Part shown: piece by piece, positions 8,548 to 16,710 of the stretch
Layout: each line of letters begins with the position of its first letter
Numbering within the stretch: position 1 is the stretch's first letter
Source: Thiomargarita sp.
GTDB lineage: Bacteria; Pseudomonadota; Gammaproteobacteria; Beggiatoales; Beggiatoaceae
Assembly (NCBI GenBank): GCA_020720115.1
Contig: DYPD01000002.1
Location: 1-62,979 of the forward strand
Length of the DNA stretch: 62,979 nucleotides
Direction: 5' to 3'
Notes under the pieces: model-generated
Database searches by the model: none
Told to the model about the DNA's origin: nothing
What the model saw: only the letters and a program-made list of their open reading frames with translations
Translations under genes and position numbers: made by a program

Positions 8548-9650
8548 TTAATCTTTACAAGCAATCTGCGGCAAAAGCTGGGTTTGTCCATCAAAGTTAA
8601 ACAGTAAGTGCTGCGCTTGAAGCTGCATATGGCTATGCAGCTCGACACTTTCTTGGTCGTAATAAACAGTGCCGAATACTTCAATTTCGTTCCCTTGGCG
8701 GCTGCCTAGCAAACGAAACTGATGCTCAGGTCCGTCTGGTAGAAAGCGCACGCTGTAGAGCGCCTCCACATTATCAGCGTAAAAATGCAGGCGCACCGTG
8801 CGTAATTGCTGCTGCCCATTAAGCTGCACTTGACTGCTAAAGCAATAGTTTGGAGCAGATAACTGGACGTTTAAGCGCAAATCTTGCTGCTGGAGTTCTG
8901 CCCACAGCAAGCGCGAGGGATACCCTTCTTGCTGACTTTAAGCTGATAAGCACCAGGCGCCAGCAACATCCCTTGGCTAAAGGGCACGGGTGCATTGAGC
9001 AATTGAATTTCCGCAGTACTGGGCGTCGTGGTGACAAACAAGGCATAGCGCGGACTGGCGATGGGTGCGCTGGAAAGTGGTGCAGCGGTGATGCTTTTGC
9101 TGCTACTTTCTGGCGGTTGACGTAGCAATTGTTCCAGACTGTCTTCCGCCGCCAGTTTAATTTGCACACGCACATCTTGGGTGTTTAAGGTCAGTTTTTT
9201 GCGCTGCGTGACAAAGCCAGGATGCCGTACTTCAATTTCGTAAGTACCTGGTGCTAAACGCATTCCTGGCTGAAATTTAGGTTTGATATGGGTTATCACC
9301 ACCTGCGCTTGCGACGGCTCAGTGGTGATAAATAAACGCGGATTTTCGCTGCGGGGTTTACCTGCGCGGGTGCTCTTGTCGGGCTGCAAAGTGACCAAAA
9401 TGCGCCGCGAACGATGGCTGATTTCGATCCAAAAACGCCGCGTTTGATAGCCCGTTTTGCTGACCTGCGCTTCGTAGCGACCGGGCGCTAAACTGATGCC
9501 CTGACGGAACGCGGACTTGATATTCAAGAGTTTAATCTCTGCTGAGGCGGGCGTGGGATCAATGTGCAGAGGGTAAGTGCTGGCAGCTTGTAGCGGCACA
9601 CAACTCAGCAGTAACCACCCCACGAAACACACACGCCAAGTACAACTCAC
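8548..9650 (-). pseudogene. PEGA-repeat secreted protein, split by a single-base frameshift
   Basis: Two overlapping frames (9650-8871 and 8937-8548) together encode one protein of about 367 residues. The first frame has a signal sequence (GWLLLSCVPLQAAS, possibly a lipobox) and PEGA repeats of about 65 residues, each with the pattern P(S/A)xAEI..LAPGxYxxxVxxxG(Y/F). The third repeat runs out of frame after QLKVSKKG. In the other frame it continues as GYPSRLLWAELQQQDLRLNV, exactly matching the repeat pattern. Restoring one G to the GGG run at 8925-8923 (minus strand) joins them. The start is GTG at 9650, directly after the TAA of the kinase gene. The downstream half ends in a beta-rich unrecognised domain. 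It could be a real mutation or an assembly error; the flanking site is not a canonical slippery heptamer. Confidence 0.8.
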
Positions 9651-10736
9651 TTAAATTTCCACCACAAAAATTGAACCCTGGGGATGATTGGGTTGCACAA
9701 AAATCCTCCCTTCATGTGCATCAACCACCATCTTGCAAAAGGTCAAACCTAAACCTATTTGTTTTACCCCTTTCTTTTTCAACTCAACTACTTCATATTT
9801 ATTAAAAATACGTTCTCGATCCGCTTCAGGAATACCGCTGCCTTCATCCATCACTTGTAAGCGTAAATGATGACGACTATCAACCGGATTGCGCACATAA
9901 GAAAGTTTCAAAATCACAGTGCTATCTGGCGGAGAATATTGCAGTGCATTGGCTAATAAATTAGCAAAGACGCGACTAAACAAATTAGCATCTAAGTTCA
10001 GTTGAATGGGCGTTTCAGGTAAATCCAGTTGTAATTGAATGCCCCTGGATTTAGCAATAGTACCAAAATGTTTTTCAGCATTTCTTGCCATGTCACACAA
10101 ATCTACTTTAGAACGGTTAAAATGCAGTTTACTTTCTTCTAGTTTTGCCATCATCAACATATCATTAACAAAAGAATCTAGGCGGTCTGATGCCATGCGA
10201 ATCATATCCAGATGTTCTCTTTGTTCGGCATCTGTTAATTGCTCTTCTAATAAAGCGGCATGTAATTGAATGGAGGTGATGGGGCTAGACATATCATGCA
10301 CTACCATATTGGACAATTCTTCACGCAAACGTAAAATACGCTCTAGCTGATCATACTGTTCTTTAATTCTTAACATGGAGCGCACCCGCGCTTTAAGTTC
10401 TAATTTATTCACTGGTTTTTGCAGAAAATCATCCGCTCCAGCTTCTGTGCCTTTAACGATAGCTTCTTTGGCGTCCATCACTGTTACCATAATGATAGGA
10501 ATCGGTTGCCAACGCGGATTGGCTTTAATCTTTTGACACACCGAGAAACCATCGAGTCCGGGCATAATGACATCGAGAATAATCAAATCTGGCAAATAAC
10601 CCTGCGTTAATTGCTGTATGAGTTGGTCACCATCTTCCAGCAATTGCAAATCATACCCTTGTCCTTCTAGCATTATTTGCACATAGGTGCGCATACTTAA
10701 TTCATCATCAACAATTGCTATTTTCGCAGCGGACAT
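9651..10736 (-). CDS. Soluble response regulator-histidine kinase (REC-HisKA-HATPase)
   Basis: 361 residues with no membrane helix. An N-terminal receiver domain (acidic pocket DDE 10-12, phospho-acceptor Asp55 in LILDVIMPGLDGF, KP near 107) is followed by HisKA with His147 (NMVVHDMSSPITS) and a HATPase domain (N box NLLANALQYSP, G boxes DEGSGIP and GLGLTF). This inverted order is typical of kinases that take phosphate or a conformational signal from another protein and integrate it in the cytoplasm. The stop TAA abuts the GTG of the PEGA gene; the PD-(D/E)XK-like gene ends 11 bp upstream. A partnership with the Hpt/REC1 protein at 6022-8526 is likely from proximity. The input kinase for its receiver is not evident. 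Confidence 0.9.
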   Translation of the reverse strand: MSAAKIAIVDDELSMRTYVQIMLEGQGYDLQLLEDGDQLIQQLTQGYLPDLIILDVIMPGLDGFSVCQKIKANPRWQPIPIIMVTVMDAKEAIVKGTEAGADDFLQKPVNKLELKARVRSMLRIKEQYDQLERILRLREELSNMVVHDMSSPITSIQLHAALLEEQLTDAEQREHLDMIRMASDRLDSFVNDMLMMAKLEESKLHFNRSKVDLCDMARNAEKHFGTIAKSRGIQLQLDLPETPIQLNLDANLFSRVFANLLANALQYSPPDSTVILKLSYVRNPVDSRHHLRLQVMDEGSGIPEADRERIFNKYEVVELKKKGVKQIGLGLTFCKMVVDAHEGRIFVQPNHPQGSIFVVEI

Positions 10737-10747
10737 AGCTGTTCCTT

Positions 10748-11356
10748 TTACGCGGTTTGCCGAATCATCGCGGATAAAATGCCAATGATTTTGCTGGGCT
10801 GTTCTTCCAAACTATAATCTTTTAAATCTATAAACACGGAAGTGGCGTTTAATTTCATAAATTTCCAATAAATCCCTGAAGTAACTGCTCCATAAATGTG
10901 TTTGACTTCGGTGTGCTCTTTCTGGTTATAAAGCTGTGCTGCTAACATTTCTGCGATACATTGCCCTAAACCGCTCATCATGTTTTCATTTTTAGCTTCC
11001 ACGATAAGAATCACTGGGCTTTGCAAAAAGAGTTGTTCGGCAGATGAACTGACAATGAAATCACAGTAGCCGTTTAAGTTTTTGTCTTTATCTACATTAA
11101 ACTCTATGCCAGAAAACAAACTGATTTGGCGTTTAAACTGTTTGCGTAGTTCTAATAGCACATTGGCAATTAATAATTCGGAACGGGCTTTTTCGGTATT
11201 GATGGCTATGGCTAACGGCAGGTTTTCTGCTAATGTCGCGGCGAAATACTCACTGAAATCAACCGCTGCTAAGTGCGAGAATAAACCTGTTTGTTCTATT
11301 AAGGTAAGCCCAAATTCAGTTTTCACTTGCTTTAGTTTAAGATCACTGTAAGACAT
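10748..11356 (-). CDS. PD-(D/E)XK-like protein of unknown function
   Basis: 202 residues. The pattern fits a PD-(D/E)XK nuclease-fold core: Glu60 in an N-terminal helix (KARSELLIA), Asp99 (LNGYCDFIV), and Glu120/Lys122 on the next strand (VILIVEAKNEN), followed by a helix with GLGQCIAEMLAAQ. Proteins of this size and pattern are common in cyanobacteria and large sulfur bacteria, usually annotated as hypothetical. It sits between the ABC exporter (27 bp upstream) and the REC-kinase (11 bp downstream) and is probably co-transcribed. A nuclease activity is inferred only from the motif; no partner methylase or integrase is near. Confidence 0.65.
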   Translation of the reverse strand: MSYSDLKLKQVKTEFGLTLIEQTGLFSHLAAVDFSEYFAATLAENLPLAIAINTEKARSELLIANVLLELRKQFKRQISLFSGIEFNVDKDKNLNGYCDFIVSSSAEQLFLQSPVILIVEAKNENMMSGLGQCIAEMLAAQLYNQKEHTEVKHIYGAVTSGIYWKFMKLNATSVFIDLKDYSLEEQPSKIIGILSAMIRQTA

Positions 11357-11383
11357 GATGCTGTCTGCACTCAGTCATAGGGT

Positions 11384-13252
11384 TTATGTTCCTATTGGAT
11401 TGCCCGTCAGTTCCATTTTGTCGCGCAAATTCTGCAAACGCTGGGCGGCATCTGCTTCAATTGCCTGCAAAATTTTTTCTTCCTGTTGTAATGCCCACAT
11501 GTGCGCGTACACGCCTTTGGCTTTAAGGAGTTGGCTGTGCGTACCGCGTTCGACAATTTTGCCCTGTTCCATGACTAAAATTTGGTCAGCGTCCACAATA
11601 GTTGACAGGCGGTGGGCTATGACTAGGGTGCTGTGGTTTTTTGCCAGGGCTTGCAACGAGTTTTGAATATTTTGCTCGGTTTTTGAGTCTAGCGAAGAGG
11701 TGGCTTCGTCAAAAATCAGAATTTTGGGTTCTTTGAAAATTGCTCGCGCAATGGCAACGCGCTGTTTTTCGCCGCCGGATAATTTTAAGCCACGTTCCCC
11801 AACAACGGTTTCGTAGCCGTCTGGCAATGAGGTTATAAAGTCATGTAAATCAGCTAATTGCGCGGCTTGTTCGACTTCGGCACGGGTGGCGCCAGGTTTT
11901 GCGTAGGCGATATTGTAAAACAGGGTGTCGTTAAATAACACGGTGTCTTGCGGCACTATGCCAATTGCCGCCCGCAGGCTGTCTTGGGTAACGCTTCGCA
12001 GGTCTTGTCCATCAATACGCACACTGCCGCCGGTGACATCGTAAAAACGGTACAGTAATCGCGCCAAGGTGGATTTGCCAGCGCCGCTGGGTCCTACTAC
12101 GGCAACTTTTTGTCCAGCGGCGATGACGAAATCTACTTCGTGCAGTATGGGACGCTCTTTTTGATAAGAAAAGCTCACTTGCTGAAAGGCGACGTTGCCT
12201 TCGGTGACTTGCAAGGGGCTGGCGCCGGCTTGATCGGTGATTTCTGGTTGTTCATTTAACAGATTAAACATGAGGTCCATGTCTGCCAGGGCGTATTTAA
12301 TGGCGCGGTAGACGACGCCGAGAAAGCCCAGCGGCATGAAAAGTTGCAGCAAAAAGGCGTTGACCAGCACCAAATCGCCCAAACTCATGCTGCCGTCTAA
12401 AACGCCTTGGGTGGCAAATACCATGATGAGCGTCACGCCTATGGCAATGATGGCGCCTTGTCCAAAATTCAGCGCGGACATGGAGACTTGGCTTTGCACC
12501 GCTGCGTCTTCCCAGTCGTTTAGGGTGCGATCATAGCGTTCCAGTTCAAAGCGTTCGTTGCCAAAGTATTTGACGGTTTCGTAATTGATGAGGCTTTCGA
12601 TAGCGCGGTTATTGGCTTCGGATTCGAGCGCGTTCATGCGATAGCGGTGGTGCATTCGCCAGTTGGTGACGGAAAAAGTGAACCAAATGTACACTCCGAC
12701 GGTGATGAGGGTGACAAAGGTGAATTTGATGTCATAGCCGGACAACAGGATCAGCGCAATCAGCAAAAATTCAGCAGCAGTAGGTAATACATTGAAAATC
12801 ATGTAATTAAGAATGGAACTGACACTTTGCGCGCCGCGATGTAAATCGCTGGAAATTGAGCCGGTTTTGCGCTCTAAGTGAAAACGCAGCGACAGTGCGT
12901 GCAAATGCGTCAGCACTGTGTTGGATAAGCGGCGCATGGCGCGGTAGCGTACTTTGGCAAAGATCGCGTCGCGCATTTCGTTAAACAAACCCGCAGAAAG
13001 CTTGAGCGCACCATACGCCAGCAATAGGCTTACAGGCAGAGCGATGGCAAGGCTTTTCGGGTGATCCAGGGTGTCAACAATGGCTTTCAGCAGTAACGGC
13101 AGCCCGACGTTGGCGGTTTTTGCCAAAATCAGCGCCGTCAGTGCCAGCAACACCCGTCCGCGATATTCCCATAAATAGGGCAGCAGGTTGCGGGTGTTTT
13201 GCCAATCGTTGCGGTTGTCATGCGGCGCTTCCGTGCGAGCGTGAGCCATCAT
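11384..13252 (-). CDS. ATM1-type ABC transporter (fused permease-ATPase)
   Basis: 622 residues: six membrane helices in the first 330 residues, then one ABC ATPase domain with Walker A GPSGAGKST, signature LSGGEKQRVAIARA, Walker B ILIFDEATSSLD and the switch His in IAHRLSTI. Length and the N-terminal half (LLPYLWEYRGRVLLAL, DFxFxY-type nucleotide-binding entry) match the ATM1/HMT1 half-transporter group, which works as a homodimer and exports glutathione-linked or sulfur-containing compounds. The substrate here is unknown. The gspG-like gene lies 74 bp upstream and the PD-(D/E)XK-like gene starts 27 bp downstream. Confidence 0.9.
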   Translation of the reverse strand: MMAHARTEAPHDNRNDWQNTRNLLPYLWEYRGRVLLALTALILAKTANVGLPLLLKAIVDTLDHPKSLAIALPVSLLLAYGALKLSAGLFNEMRDAIFAKVRYRAMRRLSNTVLTHLHALSLRFHLERKTGSISSDLHRGAQSVSSILNYMIFNVLPTAAEFLLIALILLSGYDIKFTFVTLITVGVYIWFTFSVTNWRMHHRYRMNALESEANNRAIESLINYETVKYFGNERFELERYDRTLNDWEDAAVQSQVSMSALNFGQGAIIAIGVTLIMVFATQGVLDGSMSLGDLVLVNAFLLQLFMPLGFLGVVYRAIKYALADMDLMFNLLNEQPEITDQAGASPLQVTEGNVAFQQVSFSYQKERPILHEVDFVIAAGQKVAVVGPSGAGKSTLARLLYRFYDVTGGSVRIDGQDLRSVTQDSLRAAIGIVPQDTVLFNDTLFYNIAYAKPGATRAEVEQAAQLADLHDFITSLPDGYETVVGERGLKLSGGEKQRVAIARAIFKEPKILIFDEATSSLDSKTEQNIQNSLQALAKNHSTLVIAHRLSTIVDADQILVMEQGKIVERGTHSQLLKAKGVYAHMWALQQEEKILQAIEADAAQRLQNLRDKMELTGNPIGT

Positions 13253-13326
13253 AAGAAAAAATCCTTTGCGAAAGCCTGCGGTTGTTTAGATGAAGTACAT
13301 TGGCGAGTGAGCAGAAGCGGATATTT

Positions 13327-13758
13327 TTAACGCAGCATCCAGTTACCTAAATCCGCATTCACCCCGTCGCCGCCTTCCTGTCCGTCTGCACCCAGAGAAA
13401 AAATGTCAATTTCTCCGTGTAATCCTGGACTTAAGTATAGGTATTCGTGCTGCCAAGGGTCCATCGGTAAGCGATCCAAATAGCCACCGGCTTTCCATTG
13501 TTTTGGGATAGGTTCAACAGCGGGCAGGTTGACTAAGGCTTCTAAGCTCTGGTCTGTAGTGGGGTAGACATAATTATCGAGTTTGTACAGTTTCAGTGCC
13601 GCTTCTATTGCACGAATATCTTGCTGGGCTTTGGTAACGCGGGCTTCGTCGGGGCGCCCCATGATTTTGGGCACTACTAAGGCGGCGAGTATCCCTAAAA
13701 TCACCACCACCACCATGACTTCAATCAGCGTAAATCCCTGTGTATAGCGCCTTTGCAT
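13327..13758 (-). CDS. gspG: Type II secretion major pseudopilin GspG
   Basis: 143 residues with a type III prepilin signal: short leader MQRRYTQG, cleavage before [20 protein letters not shown], Glu at +5. The C-terminal part has the GspG hallmarks [31 protein letters not shown], [19 protein letters not shown] and the calcium-loop region GADGQEGG. The protein forms the main subunit of the type II secretion pseudopilus. No other gsp gene lies in the window, so it is a stand-alone copy or an outlying member of a cluster elsewhere. It is the first gene of the minus-strand run that continues to 6022 and is divergent from the hydrolase at 13971. Confidence 0.92.
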   Translation of the reverse strand: MQRRYTQGFTLIEVMVVVVILGILAALVVPKIMGRPDEARVTKAQQDIRAIEAALKLYKLDNYVYPTTDQSLEALVNLPAVEPIPKQWKAGGYLDRLPMDPWQHEYLYLSPGLHGEIDIFSLGADGQEGGDGVNADLGNWMLR

Positions 13759-13893
13759 AGAAAAATCCTGTCTATTTGCGTGAAATTTGATGGAAAAATG
13801 CTCAGCGCGGGTCAGCTAAAGCTAAACTGCAACCAAGCCAAAAGCATTTAACCATGAAAAACCAAGCAGGCAAAGAATCCGGCGGAAACAGAC

Positions 13894-13922
13894 TTAAAAA
13901 AAACCAGCCAGCCGATTATACT
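13894..13922 (+). promoter_or_regulatory. Possible sigma-70 promoter for the dienelactone-hydrolase-like gene
   Basis: TATACT at 13917-13922 is a good -10 hexamer, 48 bases before the ATG, but the upstream hexamer is poor. The 212-bp divergent region between gspG and this gene holds no other obvious element. Confidence 0.3.
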
Positions 13923-13970
13923 CAAGCTGCTACAAAACTAATCCGTTTCATTTAATTTAAGGAGAATGGC

Positions 13971-14762
13971 ATGAACAACCTATGGAAAAGTTTGGTGCTG
14001 GGCGCGTTATTGAGCAGTACAGCGGCTTGGGCGGCAATTCAAAGCGAAGAAGTCAGTTATCAAAGCGACGGCGTGACGCTGAAAGGCTATCTCGCCTATG
14101 ATGACAGCAGCAGCGAAAAACGCCCTGGCGTGCTGGTGGTGCATGAATGGTGGGGACATAACGAGTATGCGCGCAAACGTGCGCGGATGCTGGCAGAAAT
14201 GGGCTACACGGCGCTGGCAGTGGACATGTACGGCGATGGCAAAACTGCTGATCATCCCAAAGATGCCAAAGCCTTTATGCTGGAAGTGCTAGAGCATATG
14301 GACACTGGCAAAGCGCGTTTTTTGGCAGCAAAAGACTTCTTGGAGGCGCATAAAACCGTCGAAAAAGGCAAAATCGCCGCAATTGGCTACTGCTTCGGCG
14401 GCGGCATGGTGCTAGGCATGGCGCGTGCCGGTGTAGATTTAGCCGGCGTGGCAAGCTTTCACGGCAGCTTAGGCGCGAAAGCACCTGCTAAAAAAGGCGA
14501 AATCAAAGCTAAAGTACGGGTCTTTACCGGCGCCAAAGACCCCATGAGTCCATCTGAACAAGTACAAATGTTTGAAGAGGAAATGAAAGCGGCTGAAGCC
14601 GATTACCAGGTGGTGGTTTATCCTAATGCCAAACACAGCTTTACCAATCCTGATGCGGATGCGTTTGGCACAAAATTCGACATGCCGCTGGCTTATGATG
14701 CAGAGGCAGATAAGGATTCCTGGAGCAAGCTGCAAGACTTCTTAAAAGACTTGTTTAAATAG
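13971..14762 (+). CDS. Secreted dienelactone hydrolase family protein
   Basis: 263 residues with a signal peptide (cleavage near WAA at 20-22) and an alpha/beta hydrolase fold of the dienelactone hydrolase family. The likely catalytic triad is Cys141 (IGYCFGGG), Asp190 (GAKDPMSP) and His222 (NAKHSFTN); the early motif VVHEWWGHNEY is also typical. The family hydrolyses lactones and esters, but many exported members have no assigned substrate. AAGGAG lies 8 bases before the ATG, and a strong terminator follows the stop, so it is a single-gene unit. Confidence 0.88.
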   Translation: MNNLWKSLVLGALLSSTAAWAAIQSEEVSYQSDGVTLKGYLAYDDSSSEKRPGVLVVHEWWGHNEYARKRARMLAEMGYTALAVDMYGDGKTADHPKDAKAFMLEVLEHMDTGKARFLAAKDFLEAHKTVEKGKIAAIGYCFGGGMVLGMARAGVDLAGVASFHGSLGAKAPAKKGEIKAKVRVFTGAKDPMSPSEQVQMFEEEMKAAEADYQVVVYPNAKHSFTNPDADAFGTKFDMPLAYDAEADKDSWSKLQDFLKDLFK

Positions 14763-14780
14763 ACTGGTTGCATTCCCCTG

Positions 14781-14818
14781 ACAGGCTTGGCGTGTCAAAA
14801 CGCCAGGCTTGTTTTTTT
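14781..14818 (+). terminator. Rho-independent terminator after the hydrolase gene
   Basis: A 13-bp stem (14781-14793 with 14800-14812, two G-U pairs) with a 6-base loop is followed by a seven-T tract. It lies 19 bases after the stop codon and separates this gene from the amidotransferase gene. Confidence 0.85.
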
Positions 14819-14890
14819 GGCGAACCTGCCTTTATCCTTCCCACGGCAAACAACCCATTGTTTTTATAAAACTTTACCAGGAAGAATCCC

Positions 14891-16666
14891 ATGTGCGGCA
14901 TTTGCGGAGAACTGCGCTTTGATCACCAATCCCCCGATTTAGACCGCTTGCAACGCATGATGAACACGCTGGCGCGGCGCGGTCCTGACCAAGCGGGCAG
15001 CTACTTAGAAGGTGCTCTGGCGTTTGGACATAGGCGCTTGTCTATCATTGATCTGTCCAACCGAGCGCATCAGCCGATGATAGACAGCGAGCTAGGCTTG
15101 GCGCTGGTATTCAATGGCACTCTTTACAACTACCGCAGTTTGCGAACGCAATTATCCGGTTTAGGCTACCGTTTTTTTTCTGAAGGCGACACTGAAGTCA
15201 TACTCAAAGCCTATCACGCTTGGGGCGATGAGTGCGTGACGCACTTCCAAGGCATGTTTGCTTTTGCGCTCTGGGATAAACGCCAGCGCAGCCTGTTGCT
15301 GTGCCGCGACCGCTTAGGCATCAAGCCCCTGTACTACGCGCAAGACGGGCAACATTTCCGTTTTGCTTCCACGCTTCAGGCATTGCTGGCAGGCGGCGGC
15401 ATTGACACGCGCCTTGATCCCATCGCGCTACATTATCAAATGACTTTGCACGCGGTTGTGCCCGCTCCCCACACCATAGTGCAAGGCATCCGCAAACTGC
15501 CGCCGGCCACCACTTTGAAAATTGATGCGCGTGGACGCCAAACCCAGCGCCATTATTGGCAGTTAAAGGCAACTCGCCCAACACTACCGCACACTGAAAA
15601 CGAATGGTTAGAAGCGGTTCATGCCAGCTTGCGCGAAGCGGTGGAAAAACGCCGATTGGCAGCGGATGTGCCGGTGGGCGTTTTGCTGTCGGGCGGTTTG
15701 GATTCCAGCTTGCTGGTTGCATTGCTGGCGGAAAATGGCGATCAGGATAATCTGCTCACCTTTTCCATTGGCTTTGAAGATCAACCCGAAGAAAAAGGCA
15801 GCGAATTTGAGTATTCCGATCAAGTGGTGGCGCGTTATCCCACCCAGCATCACAAATTCGTCATCGCCAATGCGCAAGTGTTGCAGCGCCTCCCAGAAGC
15901 CATTGAAGCCATGTCAGAGCCAATGGTGGCGCAGGATGCGGTGGCTTTTTATCTACTCAGCGAACAGGTTGCGCAACACGCCAAAGTCGTGCAAAGCGGA
16001 CAGGGCGCGGACGAAGTGTTTGCTGGTTATTTTTGGTATCCGCTGATGCAGCAAGCACAAGGCACTGCTTTAGAACGCTTTGCGCCGCTGTATTTTGATC
16101 GCCCGCACCAAGAGTTTTTGCAGGCAGTTACGCCGGAATTTCAGGGCGAAGACTACAGTTCGCAGCTGATCGCCGCACGTTTAGGCGAAGCCGATGCGGA
16201 TGAGTTTTTAGACCAGGTGTTGCGCATGGATACCACCCTACTGATTACCGACGATCCGGTTAAGCGCGTGGATAACATGACGATGGCGTGGGGCTTGGAA
16301 GCGCGAGTGCCTTTTTTAGATCATCAACTGGTCGAGCTTGCCGCGCAAATGCCGCCCGCCATGAAGCTTAAAGACGGCGGCAAATACCCGCTCAAAGCCA
16401 TTGCGCGCAAACTCCTGCCCGCCGCTGTGATTGATCGTCCAAAAGGCTACTTTCCGGTGCCGGCACTTAAATATGTGCGCGGCGAGTTTTACGCTTTCAT
16501 GCGCGATACGCTGGAATCCAGTGCTTGCCGCCAGCGCGGTCTTTACCAACGCGATTACGTCAACCTGTTGCTGGCAAATCCTGAGCCGCATTTGACCCCC
16601 ATCAAAGGCAGCAAGCTCTGGCATCTCGCCCTGTTAGAGCTTTGGCTACAAACCCATATTGATTAA
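14891..16666 (+). CDS. asnO: N-acetylglutaminylglutamine amidotransferase (asparagine synthase family)
   Basis: 591 residues. An N-terminal glutamine amidotransferase class II domain (nucleophile Cys2 in MCGICGELRFD, RRGPDQAG, GHRRLSIIDLS, FNGTLYNY) is followed by an asparagine-synthetase domain with the PP-loop LLSGGLDSSLLVALL. The start MCGICGELRFDHQSPDL and the conserved stretch LHAVVPAPHTI are those of the NAGGN amidotransferase subgroup rather than plain AsnB. The enzyme amidates N-acetylglutaminylglutamine to make the osmoprotectant NAGGN in the cytoplasm. The usual partner, the GNAT/ATP-grasp NAGGN synthetase, is not adjacent: the next gene is pap on the opposite strand. If the subgroup call is wrong it is an AsnB-type asparagine synthetase. 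Confidence 0.82.
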   Translation: MCGICGELRFDHQSPDLDRLQRMMNTLARRGPDQAGSYLEGALAFGHRRLSIIDLSNRAHQPMIDSELGLALVFNGTLYNYRSLRTQLSGLGYRFFSEGDTEVILKAYHAWGDECVTHFQGMFAFALWDKRQRSLLLCRDRLGIKPLYYAQDGQHFRFASTLQALLAGGGIDTRLDPIALHYQMTLHAVVPAPHTIVQGIRKLPPATTLKIDARGRQTQRHYWQLKATRPTLPHTENEWLEAVHASLREAVEKRRLAADVPVGVLLSGGLDSSLLVALLAENGDQDNLLTFSIGFEDQPEEKGSEFEYSDQVVARYPTQHHKFVIANAQVLQRLPEAIEAMSEPMVAQDAVAFYLLSEQVAQHAKVVQSGQGADEVFAGYFWYPLMQQAQGTALERFAPLYFDRPHQEFLQAVTPEFQGEDYSSQLIAARLGEADADEFLDQVLRMDTTLLITDDPVKRVDNMTMAWGLEARVPFLDHQLVELAAQMPPAMKLKDGGKYPLKAIARKLLPAAVIDRPKGYFPVPALKYVRGEFYAFMRDTLESSACRQRGLYQRDYVNLLLANPEPHLTPIKGSKLWHLALLELWLQTHID

Positions 16667-16710
16667 AATTTTCTTTTATTTTTCAATATATTGAGCGGGT
16701 TGTGAAGGTA

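Noticed and set aside
8548-8910. Independent 120-residue gene
   Set aside because: Its only early start is a TTG inside a PEGA repeat that belongs to the upstream frame; it is better explained as the second half of a frameshifted gene.
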